A stretch of DNA of 10,131 bases, from positions 1 through 10,131 of the forward strand of contig JBNJHN010000067.1 of assembly GCA_051748565.1 (NCBI GenBank), read 5' to 3'. The position numbers were made by a program, and so were the translations under genes. The notes beneath the pieces were generated by a model. It was not told where the DNA came from and did not search any database. It saw only the letters and a list, made by a program, of their open reading frames with translations. This document shows positions 1 to 5,333 of this stretch, one piece after another (the first letter of the stretch is position 1; each line of letters opens with the position of its first letter). Origin of the DNA: SKPH01 sp051748565. Lineage in GTDB: Bacteria; Bacillota; Dethiobacteria; DTU022.

Positions 1-73
1 TGATCAATGTGGAAATCTTTGTCGGGACACCCTGGAGCTGATCGTCGTCAAAGCCCCAGCTCCGAAACAATAA
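1..73. other. Window-edge gene fragment, strand ambiguous
   Basis: Two open frames compete here. On the plus strand, frame 2 runs from the edge to a TAA at 71-73 and would give a C-terminus ending VVKAPAPKQ. The hairpin at 101-136 would then sit where a terminator is expected. On the minus strand, a TTG at 70-68 is preceded by an AAAGGA-like ribosome site and opens a frame beginning LFRSWGFDDD that runs off the window. That would be a gene downstream of the DUF1786 gene. Neither peptide is recognised, and both have plausible codon use, so no product is assigned. Confidence 0.3.
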
Positions 74-100
74 CTATCCTTTTTACAGGAACATCCATGG

Positions 101-136
101 TAAAACTTCCAGTCCTTTAAAAAACCGGAAGTTTTA
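101..136. terminator. Hairpin at the 3' end of the DUF1786 gene, possibly bidirectional
   Basis: A perfect 10-base inverted repeat, TAAAACTTCC at 101-110 and GGAAGTTTTA at 127-136, is separated by 16 bases. The A/T-rich outer part of the stem supplies A and T runs on both strands. The right arm overlaps the stop codon of the minus-strand gene. The long loop and the lack of an independent T tract make it a weak example. Its position at the end of one or two genes supports a terminator role. Confidence 0.5.
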
Positions 137-1180
137 TTTACCTAAATGATTCAGAACGCCCCTGACCAGACCGGCGGCGCCTGATATCATCATGTCACCG
201 TGCGGAACTGCCAGGTAGCCCATATTGGCAGCCAGTTTTCTCTGCGGGCCGGTGATGGAAATAAAGTCAAATTTATAGTTTTCCGCTTCAGGAAGAATGG
301 CACAGCCATGACCGTGGTCTTTAAAAACTTCTTCATTGGTCAGAGTACGCTCCTGAAAACTCTTCAAATAATCATTCAGCTTTTGTTTCGTCAGCAAGCC
401 GGTGTGGTGCTCAAACACACCGTATACCCGATCGCCGGCCACCAGGAAAGCTATTGTATGCTGGTTACCCACATTGACCAGCATACTGCCTCCATTTACT
501 GTAGCCTCCTTAACCCGAAGATCTTCCAGGCTGCCCAGGATGGCCGCCGCACCCGTGTCCATTAACCAAATCTCCTCAGCTTCTTCCCGACAACAATCAA
601 GCACCGCCTTCATCCTGGTAAAATATTCAGGCAGGCTGTGATGATTATAGATCAAGCCTGACAGTCTGCCCCCCTGGCCCAGAAATCTTTGCCAGTGTTC
701 AAACCGAAACTCCCGGTTGCTCCTATCCGGGGAAAAACCGTGATCCTGAACGGCAAAAGCAAAAACACGCGGCAGATCCACTTCAAACAGGGACAGGGCT
801 TCCTTTAAAACAGGAATATCAATATCTTTGAATTCCACATGGACAAAATCGGCCGGGGCGGAATCTGCCAGTTCAATTCCCTGAGCGGTTACTTTCTCCA
901 GGTTATCTTTGATGGTCAGTGCCGCTTCACGGGTAGCAAAAACCCTGTAGCCAGCCTGAAGGTGCCTTTTAACCGCCCCGGATGAACTTCCACCACCCAT
1001 CAGGTAACCGTGTATAAAAATATCTTTCCCTTCTTTAGTTAGCCGTTCAATTTGCCTGGCCACAATTTGTGTCTGTGAAGGCAGAATCATTTTTACGTTA
1101 TTTTCCATTTCCTGTTCAGGCCGGTAAACTAAAATATCCTGGGTTCCGCTGCCGATATCCACTGCTAAAATAATTTTCAT
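134..1180 (-). CDS. DUF1786 family protein, ASKHA-like fold
   Basis: This 348-residue protein matches, by recall, the DUF1786 family. That family is often labelled 'putative pyruvate formate-lyase activating enzyme', a name with no biochemical support here because no radical-SAM CxxxCxxC motif is present. The N-terminus AVDIGSGTQD (Asp8, Gly10, Gly12) resembles the phosphate-1 loop of sugar-kinase/Hsp70-type ATPases. A second such loop may be LMDTGAAAILG near Asp208, followed by NVGNQHT at 236-242. A glycine-rich HGYLMGGGSS lies at 57-66. An ATP-binding or sensor role is inference. The chosen ATG at 1180 has AAAGGCAGGG just upstream. The upstream ATG at 1210 would add ten residues without a comparable site. 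The gene reads away from the patatin operon. Confidence 0.8.
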   Translation of the reverse strand: MKIILAVDIGSGTQDILVYRPEQEMENNVKMILPSQTQIVARQIERLTKEGKDIFIHGYLMGGGSSSGAVKRHLQAGYRVFATREAALTIKDNLEKVTAQGIELADSAPADFVHVEFKDIDIPVLKEALSLFEVDLPRVFAFAVQDHGFSPDRSNREFRFEHWQRFLGQGGRLSGLIYNHHSLPEYFTRMKAVLDCCREEAEEIWLMDTGAAAILGSLEDLRVKEATVNGGSMLVNVGNQHTIAFLVAGDRVYGVFEHHTGLLTKQKLNDYLKSFQERTLTNEEVFKDHGHGCAILPEAENYKFDFISITGPQRKLAANMGYLAVPHGDMMISGAAGLVRGVLNHLGK

Positions 1181-1273
1181 TTTATCCCTGCCTTTATTCA
1201 TTGACACCAATTAAAAAACGAGAACTTTTTGTGTACTTTCCGTTAAACTGGCCAGCTCGGCCATGGATCTTCT

Positions 1274-1347
1274 CTTAGCACCGGCAGTGAAGCATGGGGA
1301 CTGAAGCAGGGGGACGGAGTTGCTGCTTCATGCTTCTTAATGCTAAG
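1274..1347. repeat. REP-like nested palindrome, copy A (GGGGACGG family)
   Basis: Three nested inverted repeats share this stretch. The outer arms are CTTAGCA (1274-1280) and TGCTAAG (1341-1347). The middle arms are GAAGCATG (1289-1296) and CATGCTTC (1329-1336). The inner arms are TGAAGCA (1302-1308) and TGCTTCA (1324-1330). The left arm occurs twice in tandem, as TGAAGCATGGGGAC at 1288-1301 and TGAAGCAGGGGGAC at 1302-1315. The same unit flanks the gap at 4366-4465. GGGGACGG-cored palindromes are common in Clostridia genomes and are often mobilised by REP-associated Y1 (IS200-like) transposases. That link is inference because no transposase is in the window. Confidence 0.75.
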
Positions 1348-1521
1348 TTGTTTAAGATGCCGTTTCGCTTTATATCCTTATTTTATATATTATCTTTGCG
1401 TACTAGTAAATCCTTCCAGACACAGTTGACACAGTTTATATCACCAATGAATTGGACATTTACTTGAAAACAGAAAAGAAGACAAGTGAAACATCCCTCT
1501 ATTTCCCCCCCACTGTATTGC

Positions 1522-1551
1522 TCGACATTTATCACTTAGATTAATTATAAT
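1522..1551 (+). promoter_or_regulatory. Promoter for the patatin-moaE operon
   Basis: TCGACA at 1522-1527 and a perfect TATAAT at 1546-1551, with an 18-base spacer, form a good housekeeping-type promoter. The start point would be near 1558, giving a leader of about 54 bases before the GTG at 1612. The rest of the 1181-1611 spacer holds the palindrome at 1274-1347 and A/T-rich sequence with no ORF I trust. Confidence 0.6.
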
Positions 1552-1611
1552 AATGATAAAGCATAAACCAGGCACTTTAAAGCAGGTAATAGGTGAATCA
1601 GGAGACAGACA

Positions 1612-2493
1612 GTGACACTAACAAACAACATAACAGATACTGCTTTAATTTTTGAAGGTGGGGGAATGCGGGCGAGCTATACGTCAGGATTCTTAAATAC
1701 CCTGCTGGAAAACGGCCTCTATTTCGATTATGCAGCCGGCATCTCTGCCGGAGCCAGCAACACTGTTAACTATTTATCAAGAGATACGAAACGGGCTAAA
1801 AAATCTTTTGTTGACCTGGTGCTCGAGCCTGAGTTTGGCGGATGGCGATCATTTATCAAAGGCGAAGGGTATTTCCGCGCCCATTATATCTATGAAGAGA
1901 CCCATTACCCGGATGCCGCACTGCCACTGGACTTCGAAGCGTTCATGGCCAACCCGGCCCGCCTGCGGATCGGCGCTTTCGAAATGGATTACGGCCGGAT
2001 GCACTACTTTACAAAAGATGATATCAATACGGTTCACGATTTAGTGAAAATTGTCCGCTCATCATCAACGCTGCCGTTTTTTATGCTGCCCACAGAATTT
2101 CAGGGAAAAACTTACCTGGACGGCGGCCTTAACAGCGGTATCGCTTTAGACATCGCCAAAGAGGACGGATTCAAAAAGTTTTTTATCGTTCTAAGCCGCC
2201 CAAAGGGTTTCAGGAAGGAGCCGTTTAAATTCCCGGGGATTATTAAAGCATATTTTCGCAAACATCCCCACCTGGCAAATGCCCTGCTTAATTCTCATAA
2301 AAAATATAATCAGGTCCTGGATGAGCTGGATGAACTCGAAAAAGAAGGCAGCGCCTTTCTTGTCTGCCCGGAAACCATGCCTGTAACCAGTATGGAGACA
2401 AACTATGATAAGCTGGAGAAAAGTTATCAATTGGGGTATGCACAGGGCAAGCGTGATTTGCCACGTTGGAAAGAATTCCTGGAAGTAAAATAA
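1612..2493 (+). CDS. Patatin-like phospholipase/esterase (YjjU-type)
   Basis: This 293-residue protein is a predicted cytoplasmic serine lipid hydrolase of the patatin family. It most resembles the YjjU/COG4667 branch. Visible motifs are the oxyanion-hole glycine loop EGGGMR (residues 15-20), the nucleophile elbow GISAG with Ser45 in the GxSxG position, and the catalytic Asp170 in LDGG. These form the Ser-Asp dyad of patatins. No signal peptide is present. The start is GTG at 1612, with AGGAG at 1600-1604 seven bases upstream. The next gene begins 24 bases after the stop, so the two are probably co-transcribed from the promoter at 1522-1551. The natural substrate cannot be read from sequence; phospholipid or acyl-ester hydrolysis is the family expectation. 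Confidence 0.92.
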   Translation: MTLTNNITDTALIFEGGGMRASYTSGFLNTLLENGLYFDYAAGISAGASNTVNYLSRDTKRAKKSFVDLVLEPEFGGWRSFIKGEGYFRAHYIYEETHYPDAALPLDFEAFMANPARLRIGAFEMDYGRMHYFTKDDINTVHDLVKIVRSSSTLPFFMLPTEFQGKTYLDGGLNSGIALDIAKEDGFKKFFIVLSRPKGFRKEPFKFPGIIKAYFRKHPHLANALLNSHKKYNQVLDELDELEKEGSAFLVCPETMPVTSMETNYDKLEKSYQLGYAQGKRDLPRWKEFLEVK

Positions 2494-2517
2494 AAGCCGG
2501 AAGGAGTATGATAAACC

Positions 2518-2922
2518 ATGGCTAATAAAAAAACACCGCCATCTATCGAACAGTGGTTAAGGGAAGCCAAAACCGATCCTGCTGCCGCAAAAATCGGGAT
2601 GTTTTTGGTTCATAATGGTGTCGTTCGCCAGACACCGAAAGCAAAAGTCCGCCAGGGTCTCGATGACGGTTCTTCAGTAAAGGGCATGGAATTTTCCTAC
2701 GACGCTGAAAAAGTTAAAGATGCTATTGCTGAAACTAATAAACTTGACGGCATCTTCTATGTTAAAGCATGGCTCAACGAAGGTCAGCTTGAAGTTGGAG
2801 ATGACATCATGTATGTTCTCATTGGCGGCGATATCCGGCCACATGTTGTAGATGCGCTTCAATTCCTGGTTGAAAAAATCAAAACCGAAGCTGTGACGGA
2901 AATAGAAATAAAAGATAACTAA
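2518..2922 (+). CDS. MoaE-like molybdopterin synthase subunit homologue
   Basis: This 134-residue protein resembles MoaE, the large subunit of molybdopterin synthase, which works with the thiocarboxylated small subunit MoaD. Family-like stretches are LVHNGVVR (30-37), the segment around LEVGDDIMYVLIGG (91-104), Arg107, and the last helix with Lys122, which would match E. coli Lys119. The usual C-terminal P-x-W-K motif with the second catalytic lysine (E. coli Lys126) is absent; the corresponding residues are TEIE (127-130). The protein may therefore be a diverged paralogue with altered activity. AAGGAG at 2501-2506 precedes the ATG by 11 bases. No moaD or other cofactor genes are nearby; the partner gene is the patatin-like esterase. 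Confidence 0.7.
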   Translation: MANKKTPPSIEQWLREAKTDPAAAKIGMFLVHNGVVRQTPKAKVRQGLDDGSSVKGMEFSYDAEKVKDAIAETNKLDGIFYVKAWLNEGQLEVGDDIMYVLIGGDIRPHVVDALQFLVEKIKTEAVTEIEIKDN

Positions 2923-2975
2923 AGGAAAATCAAATCGATTTCCTTGCTTTAAATAGATCCACCCTGAATCCGTAA

Positions 2976-3091
2976 ATGGTAACCCTGATAATGTTGGTTC
3001 ACCTTTATCATCGCAGCAATATGGGGTTATACAGGTATCGCCATGCACAAACTCGAAGACTACGAAGGTGAAGAAGAAGAGTGTAACCAGT
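2976..3091 (+). pseudogene. Possible frameshifted small membrane protein
   Basis: An ATG at 2976 begins MVTLIM and a frame one base on continues as a hydrophobic stretch, WFTFIIAAIWGYTGIAM. An acidic tail, HKLEDYEGEEEECNQ, then leads to a TAA. Joined by one frameshift near 2991-2995 this would make a single-span membrane protein of about 38 residues. No clear ribosome site precedes the ATG, and stops lie just upstream in the second frame. It could be a decayed small transporter-accessory protein or a chance ORF. The remainder of the spacer from 2923 to 3274 shows nothing I can support. Confidence 0.25.
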
Positions 3092-3274
3092 AATTAAGGC
3101 AGCAGTTTCGGTTGCACCAGAAGCTTCATAAATGGCTGGCAGACGACAAGTGGGGCAGCCCCCTGTATCCCCCTCTCTTAATGACAAAAATTAGTATTTA
3201 TTTTTTCCTTGAAACGAAACTATTTTGCTGATCACTTGTCTATTGTTTAGGATAACGAAAGGAGAATCAGCATC

Positions 3275-3913
3275 ATGAAAAAAATGTTATATTTTTTAAC
3301 TCTCGCTGTTGTTTTAATCATGCTTGCCGGAGCAGGGTGTTCTACTGAACAAGGTGAACCAGGTCCGGAACCCGGGGCAGAGCCAATCAGCGGTACCGTA
3401 TACAGTATTGAGGATGGGCGAATCCTGGTAGTCAGCGGCATCGAAGATGTTAATATCCCCCGCAGTGAATGGTTTGAGCAGGGAAATAGAGCTGTTTATT
3501 TCGCTATTGAGGGGGACACTGTAGTCGAACTTAACAGCGAACAGGTTGACGCTGGGCTAATCGCCCGGGGTCAAAAAGTTGATGTTTACCATGAAGGGTT
3601 CCTGGCTGAATCCTATCCGGAACAGGGCAAGGCATTAAAAGTAGTAATCACTGATCCTGAGGCAGCAGAAGAGGCATATACAGACTCGGGAAGGTTTATC
3701 GGAATCATGGTAAACGAATCTGTTGAACTACTTGAAGTAGAAATAAGCGGTGTACCTGAGGAAATGGGGTCGCGTTTCTTTCGTATAACCGATCTAATCT
3801 GGACTGTTGTTGATCGCCTTGATCTGGAACCTGAAGAAGAAATTATCTTTCGCTACCTGGAAGATGACGAATCAGATGGCTTAGTTTTTGATATGTGGAG
3901 AATAGAAAACTAA
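3275..3913 (+). CDS. DUF3221 (YobA-like) lipoprotein
   Basis: This 212-residue protein has a short basic start (MKKM), a hydrophobic signal segment to about residue 18, and a cysteine at 22 in LAGAGC. This is a lipobox-like site, although Gly at -3 is less usual than Leu. A Gly/Pro/Glu-rich linker follows. Residues 39-126 fit the DUF3221 pattern: SGTVYSIEDGRILVVSG at 39-55 and GQKVDVYHEGFLAESYPEQG at 99-118. The C-terminal 80 residues are acidic and unassigned. The protein is probably anchored on the outside of the membrane; its function is unknown. AAAGGAG at 3258-3264 precedes the ATG by ten bases. It is a single-gene unit followed by a terminator. Confidence 0.85.
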   Translation: MKKMLYFLTLAVVLIMLAGAGCSTEQGEPGPEPGAEPISGTVYSIEDGRILVVSGIEDVNIPRSEWFEQGNRAVYFAIEGDTVVELNSEQVDAGLIARGQKVDVYHEGFLAESYPEQGKALKVVITDPEAAEEAYTDSGRFIGIMVNESVELLEVEISGVPEEMGSRFFRITDLIWTVVDRLDLEPEEEIIFRYLEDDESDGLVFDMWRIEN

Positions 3914-3960
3914 AAAACTTTTAACATAACAAGTTTATCTTTTTCTTGCCACGAGTAAAT

Positions 3961-3999
3961 GCCCGGTTTTTTCTAAATACCGGGCTTACTTATTTGATA
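3961..3999 (+). terminator. Terminator after the DUF3221 lipoprotein
   Basis: GCCCGGT (3961-3967) and ACCGGGC (3979-3985) form a seven-base GC-rich stem around an 11-base loop. A T-rich tail (TTACTTATTTG) follows. A weaker A/T hairpin followed by a T tract lies just before it, with arms at 3915-3920 and 3931-3936. Together they separate the lipoprotein gene from the hydrolase. Confidence 0.65.
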
Positions 4000-4023
4000 T
4001 TAATCACATAAGCATGGTATTAT
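3994..4023 (+). promoter_or_regulatory. Promoter for the alpha/beta hydrolase
   Basis: TTGATA at 3994-3999 and TATTAT at 4018-4023 are separated by 18 bases. Each hexamer has five of six consensus bases. Transcription would start near 4030, leaving about 32 bases before the hydrolase ATG. Confidence 0.55.
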
Positions 4024-4061
4024 TTTTATAGTAAAAAATCTTTAAAAGTGGAGGCAATGTA

Positions 4062-4352
4062 ATGGCACCTACCTGTGGAACCGTAATGCTGTCTAATGGA
4101 ATAAGTCTTCCTTACCTGGAACAAGGGGATCCGGACGGGAAGGCAGTCCTATTCCTGCACGGTTTTGCAGGTTCCTGCCATTCCTTCGATCAGGTGCTGC
4201 CTCTTCTGCCGGACTCTCTTTACGCCCTTGTTTATTCGCAGCGTGGCCACGGCGACGCCAGTAAACCGCAAAGGGGTTACCGCCTGCAGGATTTTGCTTC
4301 AGACGCCCGGGAATTCCTGGATCTATTCGGGCTTCAGAAAGCTGTCGTGATG
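4062..4352 (+). pseudogene. Alpha/beta hydrolase, N-terminal third only
   Basis: Residues 1-97 read as the start of an alpha/beta hydrolase. They include strand-loop LFLHGFAGS with the oxyanion HG at 33-34, then QRGHGDASKP at 60-69, then the helix and strand FLDLFGLQKAVVM at 85-97, which normally leads into the GHSMGG nucleophile elbow. At that point the sequence changes to the GGGGACGG repeat (KHGD in frame) and then the gap. The nucleophile Ser, Asp and His, about two thirds of the protein, are missing, and none of the three frames after the gap resembles a hydrolase C-terminus. GTGGAGG at 4048-4054 is a strong ribosome site seven bases from the ATG. The gene may be intact but unassembled, or truly truncated by the repeat. 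Confidence 0.8.
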
Positions 4353-4365
4353 AAGCACGGGGACG
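4351..4365 (+). repeat. REP-like left arm, copy B, gap-left flank
   Basis: TGAAGCACGGGGACG abuts the gap. Its last 14 bases are identical to the first 14 bases after the gap and are nearly the same as the left arm of copy A at 1288-1301. It begins inside the hydrolase codon for Met97. Confidence 0.8.
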
Positions 4366-4465
4366 NNNNNNNNNNNNNNNNNNNNNNNNNNNNNNNNNNN
4401 NNNNNNNNNNNNNNNNNNNNNNNNNNNNNNNNNNNNNNNNNNNNNNNNNNNNNNNNNNNNNNNNN
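4366..4465. other. Scaffold gap, 100 N
   Basis: Exactly 100 unresolved bases. This round number is commonly used for a gap of unknown length. It is bounded on both sides by the same 14-base repeat in the same orientation, so the true content could be anything from nothing to a full insertion element. Confidence 0.98.
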
Positions 4466-4492
4466 GAAGCACGGGGACGGAGGTGCTGCTTC
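4466..4492 (+). repeat. REP-like palindrome, copy B, gap-right flank
   Basis: GAAGCA at 4466-4471 and TGCTTC at 4487-4492 form the arms around the GGGGACGG core, which runs into AGGTGC. This matches the inner hairpin of copy A, with minor differences in the loop. From here to 4708 I see no gene I trust. Confidence 0.8.
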
Positions 4493-4708
4493 ACTCTTCG
4501 CAGAAGTAAGAGAACAGAGTTATTTGCAGCATTTTCACTGTAGCATAAACTATCTGCCCGAGGTGTCATTATTGTCAAAATGCCCATCAATAAATTAAAG
4601 CGGAATCTACCATATCATGATCCGAGAAGTATAAACCGGCAGGTAAATTTTAATGAAGGCATGGATTACCACCGGTTTCTTCAAATCTTACTCATCTGAT
4701 TTCTACAG

Positions 4709-4717
4709 TGGTATAAT
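4709..4717 (+). promoter_or_regulatory. Extended -10 promoter for the small lipoprotein
   Basis: TGGTATAAT is a perfect extended -10 element (TGn followed by TATAAT). No good -35 is visible, as is usual for this promoter type. Transcription would start near 4724, about 41 bases before the TTG start at 4765. Confidence 0.55.
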
Positions 4718-4764
4718 AAACGCAGTAAGAATGATTCCGATTCTAGGACAGGAGATGTATACCG

Positions 4765-5136
4765 TTGCAGAAAACCCATCTGATTGCCATTCTCTGCTTC
4801 CTCTTGATCACTGCCCTCTCCGGCTGTTCAGAAAAAATAGCTGAAGACCTCTATCTAAATGAAGCTCCCGGTATTCGGATCACTGCTGAGGCCATGGAGG
4901 CGCTTAAAGCCGACGGTGAAGCACACACCCTTAGCTATACCATACGCTCTTCATGAGCGGGCAGCATGACAATTCCTGCCGTGAATGCAGGAACACCCCC
5001 AAATAAAGAGTCTTATTTGTCAGTTGATCTCGACGGCGCCCCTTTATTTATTCACAGGGATTTAATTGATTGGAACATCGAAATATACTGGTTTGGTTTT
5101 GAAGAGGCGGGCAAACTGACCGTCAGGACTTATTAG
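4765..5136 (+). pseudogene. Small lipoprotein with an in-frame TGA (nonsense mutation or selenocysteine)
   Basis: A TTG start at 4765 has AGGAG at 4750-4754, ten bases upstream. It opens a clear lipoprotein signal peptide: QKTH, then a hydrophobic stretch, then LSGC with the lipidated Cys at residue 21. The frame meets TGA at 4954-4956 (codon 64). It then continues open in the same frame for another 59 codons to a TAG at 5134-5136. The second half has normal coding character (for example VDLDGAPLFIHRD and EIYWFGFEEAGKL). Full readthrough would give a 123-residue exported lipoprotein. The simplest reading is a TGG-to-TGA change or a sequencing error. A hairpin after the TGA leaves selenocysteine open. 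The family is not recognised. Confidence 0.6.
4973..4993 (+). promoter_or_regulatory. Hairpin downstream of the in-frame TGA, SECIS-like geometry
   Basis: TTCCTGC (4973-4979) pairs perfectly with GCAGGAA (4987-4993) around a seven-base loop, CGTGAAT. The loop starts 24 bases after the TGA and has G as its second base. As recalled, bacterial SECIS elements have a hairpin inside the coding region with the apical loop roughly 16-37 bases after UGA and a G among the first two loop bases, so the geometry fits. Fit alone is weak proof. Confidence 0.35.
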
Positions 5137-5141
5137 AAGGC

Positions 5142-5158
5142 AGGTGAATATTTCACCT
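5142..5158. repeat. Short perfect hairpin after the small lipoprotein
   Basis: AGGTGAA and TTCACCT form a seven-base perfect stem with a three-base loop, starting six bases after the TAG. No T tract follows, so it may protect the 3' end of the RNA rather than end transcription. Confidence 0.4.
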
Positions 5159-5166
5159 AAAACAAG

Positions 5167-5224
5167 GGAATAAGACAAGGGAAGACAAGCGATACCCCCC
5201 TTATCTTTTATTCCTTTCTCTTTT
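5167..5224 (+). terminator. Possible terminator before the TPR gene
   Basis: GGAATAAGA (5167-5175) pairs, with bulged T bases, with TCTTTTATTCC (5204-5214). A T-rich run, TTTCTCTTTT, follows. The large internal loop and A/T-rich stem make this a tentative call. Its place between two plus-strand genes fits. Confidence 0.35.
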
Positions 5225-5333
5225 AGGCAGATTTTATACTGCCCAAAAAAAGTTCCCCGCCAAAAAGGTGAGGCTGAACTGGCAAAGAAATAGTTAACAA
5301 AAGTAAAGAAAAACCGGAAAAGGGGTTATCGGA

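Noticed and set aside
200..641. Two plus-strand ORFs of 121 and 79 codons
   Set aside because: They lie antisense to the DUF1786 gene, lack ribosome sites, and encode no recognisable protein.
1426..1454. TTGACA at 1426-1431 as a -35 box
   Set aside because: No acceptable -10 lies at the right distance; the promoter at 1522-1551 is much better.
3225..3253. TTGCTG and TAGGAT as a promoter for the DUF3221 lipoprotein
   Set aside because: The predicted transcript start near 3260 would fall inside the ribosome site at 3258-3264.
4351..4492. Two direct repeats as a possible CRISPR array
   Set aside because: There are only two units of about 14 bases, separated by an assembly gap, with a palindrome of REP type.
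4093..4590. Minus-strand ORF of 165 codons
   Set aside because: It spans the 100-N gap and is opposite the hydrolase fragment; its length depends on unknown bases.
4466..4598. Continuation of the hydrolase after the gap
   Set aside because: All three plus frames give short peptides ending in stops, with no catalytic Asp or His motif or hydrolase-like helices.
4653..4844. Plus-strand ORF of 63 codons before the small lipoprotein
   Set aside because: It overlaps the lipoprotein start and its promoter, has no clear ribosome site, and gives no recognisable protein.
5249..5280. Imperfect hairpin AGTTC...GAACT upstream of the TPR gene as a riboswitch
   Set aside because: The stem is interrupted and short, and no known riboswitch core is recognisable.
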